Below are positions 25,901 through 35,200 of a DNA stretch of 64,000 nucleotides, one piece after another. Numbering within the stretch: the stretch's first letter is position 1; every line of letters begins with the position of its first letter. The notes below the pieces were generated by a model. The model saw only the letters and a program-made list of their open reading frames with translations, was not told the DNA's origin and made no database searches. The stretch spans positions 1,178,001 to 1,242,000 of the forward strand of contig JAYJMM010000039.1 in assembly GCA_037349105.1 (NCBI GenBank), read 5' to 3'. This DNA comes from Limnomonas spitsbergensis (Eukaryota > Chlorophyta > Chlorophyceae > Chlamydomonadales). The position numbers and the translations under genes were made by a program.

Positions 25901-27011
25901 TAGGTCACCTGGCTTAGGTCACCTGGGCTTAGGTCACCTGGCTTAGGTCACCTGGGCTTAGGTCACCTGGCTTAGGTCACCTGGGCTTAGGTCACCTGGC
26001 TTAGGTCACCTGGGCTTAGGTCACCTGGGCTTAGGTCACCTGGGCTTAGGTCACCTGGGCTTAGGTCACCTGGGCTTAGGTCACCTGGGCTTAGGTCACC
26101 TGGGCTTAGGTCACCTGGGCTTAGGTCACCTGGGCTTAGGTCACCTGGGCTTAGGTCACCTGGGCTTAGGTCACCTGGGCTTAGGTCACCTGGGCTTAGG
26201 TCACCTGGGCTTAGGTCACCTGGGCTTAGGTCACCTGGCTTAGGTCACCTGGCTTAGGTCACCTGGGCTTATGTCACCTGGGCTTAGGTCACCTGGGCTT
26301 AGGTCACCTGGCTTAGGTCACCTGGGCTTAGGTGGCCTGGGCTTAGGTCACCTGGCTTAGGTCACCTGGGCTTAGGTGGCCTGGGCTTAGGTCACCTGGT
26401 CTTAGGTCACCTGGGTTAGGTCACCTGGGCTTAGGTCACCTGGGCTTAGGTCACCTGGGTTAGGTCACCTGGGCTTAGGTCACCTGGGCTTAGGTCACCT
26501 GGCTTAGGTCACCTGGGCTTAGGTCACCTGGGCTTAGGTCACCTGGGCTTTGGTCACCTTACTTAGGTCACCTGGGCTTAGGTCACCTGGGCTTAGGTCA
26601 ACTGGGCTTAGGTCACCTGGGCTTAGGTTGCCTGGTGCTTCCTTCCATGAACTCCGTCTCACTCACATGCCCGGGCACAACGATGACAAACGTTTTCCCT
26701 CTGTGGCCGTCGATGTAGGGCGTCGCTTGCCGGAAGTAATGCACAAACTTGGGGAAGTCACTCTTTGGCAATGAAAAGTCCTGCGGTTCGCGGTCCATGG
26801 TCCATGCAGAGAAGCCACCTGTCTCAGCGGCCGGCTGTGGCATTGAGGAGTCTAGCATCCTGCTGACAGGCCTCTTCTGATTAGATCCCGAATTGAGTGC
26901 TACGAGCGCTTTCACTCGAATACGATGTGGCTGTTTGACCCCTCCATGCCCAGAAGTGGGGGCGTGCTGACAAGGTTTTGATCCGGCATGGAAATCTCCG
27001 TGCAGCAGCAT
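11075..27011 (-). CDS. NAGS: N-acetylglutamate synthase (amino-acid N-acetyltransferase), plant type
   Basis: This enzyme transfers acetyl from acetyl-CoA to glutamate, the first step of ornithine/arginine synthesis, in plants and algae in the plastid. Exons (minus, 5' to 3'): 27011-26667, 24282-24225, 23516-23335, 20300-20154, 19206-19134, 18451-18273, 17439-17193, 14023-13916, 13283-13150, 12283-12189, 11351-11075; 614 codons plus stop. Order: N-terminal extension of about 65 residues (likely transit peptide), an amino-acid-kinase-like domain (GHRGKTFVIVVPGH, LGVKLVMVIG, AAKRRGVVDGVDYG, GDVLNCSSYDVGLA), a Pro-rich linker in exon 7, then GVGTMVSTDFYE and a C-terminal GNAT domain. The GNAT acetyl-CoA loop FRGSGRGD fits R-x-x-G-x-G, followed by LLTTRTADWF and NSQLYVKEM, typical of plant NAGS. 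Start: first ATG after an in-frame TAA, in a GCCATG context. The nearly 16 kb gene is over 85% intron, and several introns carry arrays derived from its own exon edges. Confidence 0.93.
12358..12392. repeat. (AAAT)n microsatellite
   Basis: Eight to nine uninterrupted TAAA/AAAT units in a NAGS intron. Confidence 0.95.
12636..13130. repeat. Degenerate tandem array, about 45-50 bp unit
   Basis: Unit like ACACTGAGTGATGATGTCCC then ACACTATATCCCACATTC, about ten diverged copies. It fills the NAGS intron between exons 9 and 10. Confidence 0.8.
13284..13615 (-). repeat. 73-bp array spanning the exon 9 acceptor of NAGS
   Basis: About five copies of a 73-bp unit. Each unit contains GGGCTTAATGAATGCCTGGG, and the real boundary reads GGG|CTTTACGAATGCCTGGG. 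On the coding strand each copy therefore ends in CATTAAG|CCC, a near-copy of the true acceptor GTAAAG|CCC. Confidence 0.8.
13815..13915 (-). pseudogene. Partial copy of NAGS exon 8 3' end with its donor
   Basis: Reads (minus) GVGTMVSTDFYD then a GTGGGC donor, copying the last 12 codons of exon 8 (GVGTMVSTDFYE plus donor). Two short TATGAGGGTGG blocks separate it from the real exon end at 13916. It could act as a decoy or alternative donor region, or be silent. Confidence 0.75.
14085..14290. repeat. Tandem repeat of about 50-60 bp (TACAATTCAGCTACGTCA)
   Basis: Four to five units with ATTCAGCTACGTCACGGCCT then ATGGCTGGGGG, in the NAGS intron next to exon 8. The sequence is related to the tail of the GTAGCTGAA dispersed element read on the other strand. 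Confidence 0.75.
15395..15735. repeat. About 86-bp tandem repeat, four copies
   Basis: Unit CCCTCCTACCTCAAGCGC, TTTCATTTCTCCAGCC, GGGGAAAAGAGGCACC, AAATCAAACTCGCTCTGCC; copies are very similar, so the expansion is recent. Lies in the NAGS intron 7. Confidence 0.9.
16240..17192 (-). repeat. About 190-bp tandem units carrying exon 7 3' edge of NAGS
   Basis: Five or so units, each pairing a GTAGCTGAA-element segment with a copy of the end of exon 7. The closest copy (about 17000-17070, minus) reads GFPLAVATCVLACLKDVG against GFPPAVATCVLACSKGVG in the exon; farther ones keep only the CTCAAAA-TTGTGGGTGC donor region. Confidence 0.78.
17500..17610. repeat. Interstitial telomere-like block (TTTAGGG-type)
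   Basis: Runs of TTTAGGGTTTTGGGTTTAA and CCCTAAACCC-like sequence, imperfect, switching strand at about 17580. Similar short blocks occur at 2835, 14940, 36510-36660 and 46330. Confidence 0.7.
17895..18245 (-). repeat. 37-39-bp array carrying the exon 6 donor of NAGS
   Basis: About nine near-identical units with TCTAGATCCCTACCTGCACC. On the coding strand each reads GCAG|GTAGGGATCTAGACTGG, matching the true exon 6 boundary GGAG|GTAGGGATAGATCTGGACTGG start. The array therefore offers a ladder of donor copies 3' of the real one. Confidence 0.88.
18452..18556 (-). repeat. Short array at the exon 6 acceptor of NAGS
   Basis: Four to five units of GTGAAGAAGAGTGT(TTGA). On the coding strand they form CACTCTTCTTCAC, the pyrimidine tract that ends in the real acceptor CTTCTTCACAG. 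Confidence 0.8.
18980..19133 (-). pseudogene. Two partial copies of NAGS exon 5 3' end with donors
   Basis: Downstream of the real exon 5 end (LDMGNIVLLSNLG, donor GTGGGTT) the minus strand repeats LDMGNIVLLNYLG and then LDRGNIALLSNLG. Each is followed by GTGGGTT and separated by GFRVEELG/GLRFEELG-type linkers; unit about 63-66 bp. The whole stretch stays open, so use of a distal donor would insert in-frame repeats into the kinase-like domain. Confidence 0.85.
19215..19680. repeat. 12-13-bp array (TTACAGGGTTTA)
   Basis: More than 30 units of TTACAGGGTTTA and variants in the intron between NAGS exons 4 and 5. Confidence 0.92.
19871..19900. repeat. (CAG)n microsatellite
   Basis: About ten CAG/GCA triplets in a NAGS intron; not coding. 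Confidence 0.95.
20046..20145. repeat. 11-12-bp array (CAGTTACCAAG)
   Basis: About nine CAGTTATCAAT/CAGTTACCAAG units just downstream of the exon 4 donor of NAGS. Confidence 0.9.
20301..21680 (-). repeat. Array of about 136-170 bp carrying the exon 4 acceptor edge of NAGS
   Basis: Seven to nine units. Exon 4 begins GPAIPMIRRHTK. On the minus strand the units encode GPAIPMVRRYTTR, GPITPMGPPL and GLPFLWS-type derivatives behind AG acceptors, followed by GTGTCCTTGAGC. Three central units (about 20940-21350) are almost identical at a 136-bp period. Units also carry GTAGCTGAA-element sequence (GCCAGACCACCTTGGGGGTC). Confidence 0.85.
21723..23014. mobile_element. Foldback element with about 135-bp inverted arms around a minisatellite
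   Basis: Left arm 21723-21857 and right arm 22878-23014 are inverted repeats. Both arms contain GCGCCGTAATTCAGAAAT, GCCTTGAAATTACGGTG, and GCCACCGTAAGGACCGTAAT. Between them are the 13-14-bp minisatellite and about 200 bp of unique sequence. No transposase is present, so it would be non-autonomous. It sits in a NAGS intron. Confidence 0.75.
21858..22668. repeat. 13-14-bp G-rich minisatellite (GGGGGGTAATAGCA)
   Basis: About 60 copies of TAATAGCAGGGGGG with length changes only in the G run (3-8 G). The plus strand is G-rich with a G run every turn, so stacked G-quadruplexes are plausible. Confidence 0.97.
24283..24460 (-). repeat. Duplicated acceptor edge of NAGS exon 2
   Basis: GATGGAGACCTGAGGGTGAA at the exon 2 acceptor (24275-24294) recurs at about 24380-24399. 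GAAATGCGAG, ATTTGAATC and TCAGGTTTT follow in both copies at about 105-bp spacing. The copy preserves CCCTCAG|GTCTCCATC. Confidence 0.8.
25033..26636. repeat. 1.6-kb array of a 15-bp unit (GGTCACCTGGGCTTA)
   Basis: About 105 units, alternating between 15-bp (CCTGGGCTTA) and 14-bp (CCTGGCTTA) forms, inside NAGS intron 1. On the coding strand every unit contains CCCAG|GTGACC, a passable 5' splice site. Sequence degrades at the left and right ends. Confidence 0.97.
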
Positions 27012-28667
27012 GGCGGACACTGGGTCGATTAGGAGTTATAAGCCATGGGGGAGGAGGCTGTTGACGAGCGTTGGCGGTTCGAGAGCTTACTTGAAGAATC
27101 GCCCACGTGTTTTAAAGTGCAATGCGTAGATCACGAGTGGGAAAAAGAGTGTGTCCTGCCACCTGATGCACGCTGGTAATGTTAAAATAACTAACTAATG
27201 TCCTAAAAGTCTTCTTACGTCAAGCATGTAACTATATAGAGATCCCTGCCAACGGATGCTCGGTCGCCGGTGGTAATGCTAAAATTGCTTTGTTAGCGCC
27301 GAAACCAGACAGGGGCACAAAACACGGTGGAAAACTACTCCGGTGGAAATGCGCGGCATGAAAGAACACCGAGTACTGGAAAGTCAAAGTAATAACGGTA
27401 ATTGGGCCCCCTTTTAATCAAAATCCCAGCCATCCTTCCTCTAAAGCTAAGCAGGTCGGCACGATCCCTTTTTCAGAAGTGCTGCTCAGCTCGAACAATT
27501 GCATCCGTCCCGCACATCGTCTTTGTGAGAGCATGATATTTGAGTTCGTGAATATGGACATGCAGCTAAGCATGTCCACAGTTCCCTGCTTGCACATACC
27601 AGTACCGGTAATCCCTCTGTGAGATACCAACTTAATCCACCAATTACCCAATGGGTGAACATAATCCATATCCTCCCACCCTCCCCGTCCGTGATTGATG
27701 CGCTTGCCGACGCGGCGTGGATGGCTGCATGCACATCACCACTTGTCGCAACAACTCCACCGGACACAGTGGCCATGCAAAATCATTGCAATGCATGCAG
27801 GCAGCATAACTCAGGGGAGGGAAGCCATGGGGGGCTGGATCTGCAATTTTTATTGATCTCGCAGCCGTTATTCTCAGCATCAACCCTCTACCAATTCACT
27901 GCTGGCCGCTGCCAGCTGCCCACACTTGACATGATGTCAGCAGGCCATGGTGCATGGCGGGGCTTCCAGTACCATGTGAGCCTGCCGTCCACCAGTGTTT
28001 ATTTTAGCAGCTACAATTCAGCCACACATTTCCTTTTAGTGTGGTTCAGCTACAGCTCAGCTACATCATGAGGCCACAGCCTCGGGAGGTCACGGCATGA
28101 GGCCATGGCCAGGGCCGTGATGGCTTCGGCCTATGGCCGTGGGGGCCTTGGGTATCTAGCCCTGCTGCTTGGGCCACCGGTAGCATTGGAAAGCTGGTTG
28201 TGGTTTGATCTTAATGGGCTTAGCGATGGCTGCTTAGCAGCAACCTCAAGTTGTTTTTTCGGGGCACAACTATGTACTGTCGCCCACTTATGTCTATTGC
28301 TGCCTGCCCACCCCGCTAACAGCCACATGCTCACTCTTGTCTGCTCATGCAAACAGACGGAAATCGTGGGTGGCACTCTCACCATCCGCCCGCTTCGATC
28401 GGCCTTGGTGACTGGTCTCATAGTCCACAGAGCTCCTGATAGCGGCGTTCGTGGATGCCAGCTCATCCAAGGTCTCAGTGTACATGTGCGGTACGAGCAG
28501 TACGGTTGTGATGCATGGTTTATGAAGTATACCTTTCAGGTCTTGCCCCCATCCATCTGTCCTCCAGTTTATGCCAACAGACAGGCCTCCTTGAGAGCCC
28601 CCCCCCCTCCCCCAGTCCTCACATGTACACATCTCGGGAATTCCCTTGACGTCATAGCCTTGAACAA
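27012..28667. other. Upstream region of NAGS; no gene seen
   Basis: Should contain the NAGS promoter, but no TATA box or other element stands out. A minus-strand GTAGCTGAA-family element with a CAGTGTTTATTTTAG terminus lies at about 27995-28190. Confidence 0.45.
27995..28190 (-). mobile_element. GTAGCTGAA-family dispersed element, reversed copy
   Basis: Reverse-orientation copy: CCACCAGTGTTTATTTTAGC, AGCTACAATTCAGC, then GGCCTATGGCCGTGG and CCTGCTGCTTGGGCCACCGG. Gives the best view of the terminus at the GTAGCTGAA end. Confidence 0.65.
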
Positions 28668-29037
28668 CTTATGTCGCACCCCCTTATCTTCAAAATCAGC
28701 CTCCCTCCTCCCCCTCCACATCCCCTCCCCCTCATTACCTTGAAAAACACATGAGACTTATGTCGCACCCCCTTCTCTTCAAAATCAGCCTCCCTCCTCC
28801 CCCTCCACATCCCCTCCCCCTCATTACCTTGAAAAACACATGAGACTTATGTCGCACCCCCTTCTCTTCAAAATCAGCCTCCCTCCTCCCCCTCCACATC
28901 CCCTCCCCCTCATTACCTTGAAAAACACATGAGACTTATGTCGCACCCCCTTCTCTTCAAAATCAGCCTCCCTCCTCCCCCTCTACATCCCCTCCCCCTC
29001 ATTACCTTGAAAAACACATGAGACTTATGTCGCACCC
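28668..29037. repeat. 89-bp tandem repeat, four copies
   Basis: Starts at 28668, 28757, 28846, 28935 and 29024 (partial). Unit runs CTTATGTCGCACCCCCTT to CACATGAGA, pyrimidine-rich, almost identical between copies. Confidence 0.96.
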
Positions 29038-29760
29038 CCTCCTCCTTCAAAAGCAGCGTCCCCCCCTCCCCTCCTTGTCTGTGTCTCAGTACCTTGTTTT
29101 GGCGTCAAATCAGCTAGTATGTGGAACAACACATGCTCATGTCACCCACCCTCCTTCAACAACAGCATCCAAACCCCTCCGCATCCTTGTTGGTGTATCT
29201 CAGTACCTTCATTTGGTGTCAGATCAGCCAATGTGTGGAACAACGCATGCTCATGTTATCCACCTTCAAAAGCAGCATCACCCAGCCCCCTCCCCCTCTT
29301 TGTCTGATCTCAGGAACTTAATTTGAAGTCGAATTAGCTAGTATGTGGAACAACACATGTTCATGTCACCCACCCTCCTTCAACAGCAGCATCCAGCCCC
29401 CTCCCCATCCTTGTTGGTGTATCTCAGTACCTTCATTTGGTGTCAGATCAGCCAGTATGTGGAACAACACATGTTCATGTCATATACCCTCCTTCAACAG
29501 CAGCATCCAGCCCCCTCCCCATCCTTGTTGGTGTGTATGAGGACTTTTTTTGGTGTCAGATCAGCCAGTATGTGGAACAACACATGCTCATGTCATCTAC
29601 CCTCCTTCAACAAAAGCATCCAGCCCCCTCCCCATCCTTGTTGGTGTGTATGAGGACTTTTTTTGGTGTCAGATCAGCCAATACATGGAACAACAAAAGC
29701 TTTTGTGCCTCCCCCCCCCTTCAACATCAGCTTACATGTGGAGATGTGTGAGGTCAACAT
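29038..29760. repeat. About 112-bp tandem repeat, six copies
   Basis: GTATGTGGAACAACACATG recurs at about 29118, 29230, 29341, 29456, 29569 and (altered) 29682. Units share the CCTCCTTCAA and pyrimidine-rich core with the preceding 89-bp array, so the two are probably related. Confidence 0.92.
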
Positions 29761-29796
29761 TCCTTCATACTAACATTCGAACATGATACAACTTAT

Positions 29797-30011
29797 GTAG
29801 ATTCATCCGCGAGCTCGATATCAAGATTGTGGCCTTTCGCATCAGGCTACAAGAGCAGGAGCGGAAGCATGCGTGCATGGGAATGGAACATGACCATGCA
29901 GACGAGGTTGCCACACACAAGCATGTGCGGCGGCTCATGAAGGAGAGCACTGAGCTTTTTGTTAAGATGGACCGTCTGGAAGCACTGATGCAGTTGAGGG
30001 CCAGTTGTTGA
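29797..30011 (+). pseudogene. Coiled-coil-like coding fragment, left member of an inverted pair
   Basis: An open stretch encodes FIRELDIKIVAFRIRLQEQE, then ADEVATHKHVRRLMKESTEL, ending VKMDRLEALMQLRASC and a stop. It is charged and heptad-like. A related copy lies inverted at 30110-30336. No start codon context, promoter or upstream exon is visible, so it may be a terminal exon of a gene family or a transposon tail. Confidence 0.4.
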
Positions 30012-30109
30012 TGTGTGACACGCAGCCCTTACCATACGCTATGTGGACATATGGACTAGGCATGTTAGGATCGATTAGGACGGGTAATATACAGATATGT
30101 ACCGGAAGT

Positions 30110-30336
30110 ATAGATACATAGGCAACAACTGACCCTCAACTGCATCAGTGCTTCCAGGTGGCCCATCTTAACAATAAGGTCAGTGTTCTCGTTCATGAGC
30201 CGCCGCACATGCTCATCACGCACCACCTTGTGTGTGGCAACCTCGACCGCGGAGTCGTGTTCCCGGTCTACACACGCAGGCTTCCGCTTCTGCTCATGTA
30301 GCTTGCTGAGTAAGGCCACAATCTCATTATCGAGCT
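30110..30336 (-). pseudogene. Coiled-coil-like coding fragment, right member of an inverted pair
   Basis: On the minus strand this encodes VALLSKLHEQKRKPACVDRE, then VRRLMNENTDLIVKMGHLEA and MQLRVSC. It aligns with the fragment at 29797-30011 in the opposite orientation, with a five-residue insertion (VVRDE) that keeps the frame. The frame-preserving difference suggests both copies descend from real coding sequence. Confidence 0.4.
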
Positions 30337-32262
30337 AGCGGTTGAATTTGCAGAAGCTGTATTCCGATTTTTTCGTGTGAAGAAATGTGAACCTATTACA
30401 ACTCCACCTGCCAAACTGCACAAAAATAGCATAGCCATGTAGGCTGTCATTATGCGCCACGCGTAAGTTGAGAACTCGAGTTATTCTTTCACTATGTGCC
30501 ATGTCAAACATATTTCCTCATGTTCAGAACTGGGACCCATGATGCAATCCACATGCGTTGATTCATAAATCAGCACACCCATCAATCGTGTGCCATGTCA
30601 GGGTTAGGTAAGCCCTTGGACCTGCCAGCGTGTAGCCTGAGCGTTCCCTACCTCGTTTATGGAAAGGGTGTGTCAAAGTTGGCCATGAGAGCCTGTCCTC
30701 TGACACGCGTATGCACATCTCGCCGTCACCCATGACCCTGGGGACCCTACCACTGAGCACAGGTTTTGTGTTCCCTCTTTCTTCAGTTTTCCCCCCTGCC
30801 ATCTGAACAGTTGGGCGCCCACGCGACCGAGCCTTCCTGTGCATGGCCCACAAGTGTAACGTCATTGACCCATGATCCCGAATGGCACATCCCTCCTGGA
30901 TCACACTCTTGTCAGTCTGTCACCAGGCAGACAGCCAAGCCTAGTCTGCTAAGGGCACGCAGCCACGCATCACCTTCATCCGCCCGGATTGGCATGAATT
31001 GCTATTAGGGGGCACCAGAAAGGAGTCAATACACTGCACAGCAGTGACTGCACACCCTCGGGTGTTGTGCCTCCCTCGCTAACCATGTTGGTTTACAATC
31101 ACTTCATCCCAGAAGAATCCTTAAGATCTCCGCAGGCCCGCCCTGCCATTCTTTTCTTCCAACGAGACAGTTGGGCGCCCACGCGGCCGAGCTTTTTTGA
31201 GCAGGGCCCAGAGGTGTTATGTCATTGACGGGGACCTCCACTCATGTCCGCATGCTGGTTGACAACAATCATGAACAAGTTTGAAACACGAGGCACTCTG
31301 CAAAAGAAATGCAAGTATGCAGCCACCAACATATCCAATGCAAGACAAGAGGCTTGAGATCCATCTCGTTGGCTGGATTTCATACCCCACTGGTTTTAGC
31401 TCGCTGTCCTAGCGTATTTTTTGCCCGCACCGGTTTACGGGCACAAGTCCCATGCATCAAATGTGATGCCCCGCTGGATTGTATAAACATCACAAGAACT
31501 TCAAATACCTACATGAATGCTGGTGGCATCCATACCCAGAGGTTGAGGGATCAAACCCGCCACACGATCTTCTCTATTCCCCCGACTAGAGCGCCGGGTT
31601 CCATGTTCCTGTCCCCTCACATAGGAGGATGGCATGGCAGCACCATGGCCTAGGCTGTGCATGGTTGCTGGAATTGAGCCTAGTCATTCCCTACCAGCCC
31701 CAGGTGGCCGAGCGTTCAGCAAGGCCCAGCGGGTATGCACTGTTCTAAACCTACATGAATGCTTTGTGCCTCATCAAGCCAACTTTGACAGAGACAGACT
31801 GTCATCAAGACGATGGAGACGAGGGCCGTGTTGATATATTCCAATGTAAAGCACTGTAGATCATGCTAACGCTAGCATGGCCCGCCAAGCTTTGTAGTGG
31901 CCCATCAACAGGCTACGTACAACGCAGCTGGAATCGGATGGTGGCATCTAAAGCATGGCAGCGCTGTCGCTCCACCGGCGAGAACGCAAGCTATTTGGCC
32001 CTTCGCTGGCTGTGCGGAGTGTGTATCTCCTGCTTCAAGCCCCAAAGACAGCGCGTTGCCAAGCCCTTAATGGATGACAGCCCCAGCATGCACACAAGCC
32101 ATTCATTCCTGTCAGGTCTCAGTGGGAGGTGGCGCTTCATCCATCAGCTCTTAGTTATGCCAGGGCGTACCTGAATGCATTGAACAACTTGCCGCAGCGC
32201 CACATGCATACAAGCCATTGATACCTCCGGAGGCCCAGTGGATGGTGTGACACTGTGACTGC
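30337..32262. other. Gene-free interval downstream of the sulfotransferase
   Basis: No gene seen. Two copies of a repeat (AGTTGGGCGCCCACGCG, GAGC, GCAGGGCCCAGAGGTG) lie at 30808-30880 and 31167-31240. Further copies are at 58562-58630 (plus) and about 8936-8990 (minus). Confidence 0.5.
31395..31500 (+). repeat. Dispersed repeat (GCATCAAATGTGATG family)
   Basis: GCTCGCTGTCCTAGCGTAT, ACAAGTCCCATGCATCAAAT and GATTGTATAAACATC match the reverse complement of 10022-10112, and partly 14765-14815, where the central motif is GCATCACGTTTGATGCATGG. Confidence 0.6.
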
Positions 32263-35200
32263 TTAGTTTTCATCTGCCACTGCCGGCATTTCGTAGCCAA
32301 ACTCCTTGAACGACGGCGCCCATCGCCGCATGACCTCAGCCTCCATGGCAGGCAGCAGGGGGGCGCTGAAGTCATTGCGCTTGAAATCCGACAAGGAGCT
32401 GCAGTACCCCTGGAACTTGGGCAGCAGAGCATCAAAGCGGTCCAGCCACCTGGGGGACAGGAGTAGGGAGAGTGGGAGACCATTATATTTCAGGTTTGCA
32501 GTGCATGGGGTATCAAAGCGGTCCAGCCACCTGGGCGACGGGGTAAAGGAATCCTGTATATTTTAGGTATGCAGTGCATTCCAAAGCATCAAAGCGGCCT
32601 AGCCACCTTGGGGGACGGGAGTAGGGAGACCATGAGATTTTAGGTTATAAAATCATGGGGCATCAAAAGGCGTAACAATCGGCCTGTGTCCACAAGAAGC
32701 ACCATCAGAGGACAAGAGATCAGGACTAGGGATCCAGATCACCGTATATATGGCATAGGTTATGGTATATACCGTGTATACGGCGCATGCGGTATGCATT
32801 TTTTTAATACGGTATGCCTTTTCCTAATCAGGACGTAGGAGCAGGATTTTAAAACTCGGGAGCTTGGTTTAGGAGCAAAGAAATTCTGTTGCACCTCAAC
32901 CAACGTTCGTTTTCGTGTACTCAAGAAATCTTTGGGAGGCCGTTGGGGGCGGCCACCCTTAGCTTGGGTGCAGAGGGACCAAATCCCCCAACCTTCAAAT
33001 TCAGGAGCTTCTTTTGGGTGCATGGCGATTCTGCTGCTATCTCAATCAATGCAAGCTTCAGTACTAAGTATGCACTGGAACACCCTCAGCAGGCCCCTGG
33101 GCAGACACCAATGCGCACATGGAGACAGAACCTTGACCGGCTTACGGCTGGTAGCCTAGGGCTGGCTGCACCAGGCCCTAACGTCAGTCGACCGTGATGT
33201 AGCTGACATGCATCTGAAGCACTCTAAATAATCTATAATACAAAAAATGTGCACCACTGTGTCTAGCTGTGAGCTGCGAGCCAGCCCAACTTATTTGAAG
33301 GCCTGAGAGGTCTGTCAGGCTCCCCGGAGGGCCCTTGTGGGGTCCCTAGAACAGCTCCCTTGACCATGAAGGGGGGAGCTTTTGAGGCTTTCCCATTGGG
33401 CGCCTTTTGTGCCTCTGGAAAGACTTCAGGTTTACCTTGGGGTTGTATTTCTTTGGATCTGATAGTGGGGGTGAGAGGACCCAGCTGTTCCTCCTGGGTT
33501 ATTCGCTGGGACCTGAAGTCGTTCGCGAGCGAGAGTTTCATGGCATGCCCCATCTTGGCACTATGGAGTGTAGGAATGGAGTGCAGGTGGAGTGAAGTGG
33601 AATGTAGGAATGGAGTGTAGGAATCAGCAAGCATCAGGGGGAGACTTGACCCTCACCCAAACTGGGTGTAGATCTGCCTCAGTGCAGCCAGGGGGTCCAG
33701 CTCCAGACTGTCAAACGACAGCTCGTGAAGGCGACCGGGTGCAATCTTGCCCCGGTCGGCCATGTACTGCTCGAAAAGGATGTCGTACTGCAGGGGTGGA
33801 TGTATGGAGGCCAGAATAAAGTGGTAGGGTCAGAAGTCGAGGCGCTGACACGAGCGATGCCAGGCGCAACCTTTGAATCAAGCTCGGGCCAACTATCAAG
33901 ACAGATGAGGCAGGCCGAGGGCGTAGCAGCAGCCCGCGGCAAAACAACAGTTTTTGTACTTGGTCAAGTAAGGCATTTTGTCACCTGGTCCAGGATGAAG
34001 TCTGTCATTCCAGCATCTGTGGGAGTCTGAAGAAACGTGTACCTGCACAGAGGATGGGTGTGAGGAGCAATGGGCGTGGGTAGCCTTGGACATAATGACG
34101 GCGCATTGATATCAAATCAGGCTGAGGGGACCCAGGCCCGACCAGTCTTAAGCAGTGATTATCATCAGGTGTGTTGATATCAAATCAGGCCGAAGGGACC
34201 CAGGCCCGGCCAGTCTTAAGCAGAGATTATCATCAGGTGTGTTGATATCAAATCAGGCCGAGGGGACCCAGGCTTGGCCAGTCTTAAGCAGAGATTATCA
34301 AGTACACCCCAGACAACCTTTGGCAGGTCATCTGGCAGGCTATTGGGCAGGCCATTGGGCAGATGGGAAACACATCCCGGCCAGCTTAGCACCTGCCACC
34401 CAAGCTTTCTGCACAAGCATCGAGGACTACGGCAACAGTTCCCCCAGCCATAGGCCATGATGCAGCTGAGTCTGACCAGAATTCTAGCTGCAACACTCCG
34501 TAATTAAAGTAAATGGTGGTTGATAGGCCATGCCGTGGATTGCCATCATGGACCACGATTGCTCATAGTAGCCATCCCATGATGGGCCATGGGCCATGGG
34601 AGCTCCATAAATCAGTGGCATAGTGAGAGCACAAAAGTGGCAGTGAAAGTAACACAGTAGTGCACCTCACAAAGAAGCCTGAGCCTGAGCCTGAGCTTGA
34701 GCCTGAGCCCCAGCCTCAGCCAAAGGCTCAATCCATTACTCATCCTCTGCCAGTCGAGCCCCCTTCCCTTACTCCCCCCCCCCAACCGACCAATAGTAGG
34801 AGTCCGCCATGTGCGCGGCCGACTTGAAGACCTCCAGCGGCTGGCGGTGGATGTAGATGAAGCGTGCGGAAGGGAACATGTCAAGGAACAAGCTGATGCG
34901 TGCCGTGTGGACCGGGCTCTTAATCAGAAGAGGCTTGGGCTGCGACTGGGCTGGGCTGGCGCATGCTGTGCCCATGTCAGGTTTGGCTGGGCCACTGGCT
35001 GAGGCCCGCGCCGCTTTCAAAGCATGCCAGAACGTGACCTGCAGGGAGGGAATATAGCTGCTAAGATGGTCCAAAGGCAAGAAAGGGGTGATGTGGGCCA
35101 CAGACACAGCGGCGAAAATGGGCCACGGGTACCAAGGCAAAATGGGTCACAGACATAGCCACGAAGATGGGCCGCAAGCACAGTGGCAACATGACCTGCG

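Noticed and set aside
28105..28743. 212-codon plus-strand open frame
   Set aside because: Composition follows the dispersed element and pyrimidine repeats; no conserved motif, no partner exons.
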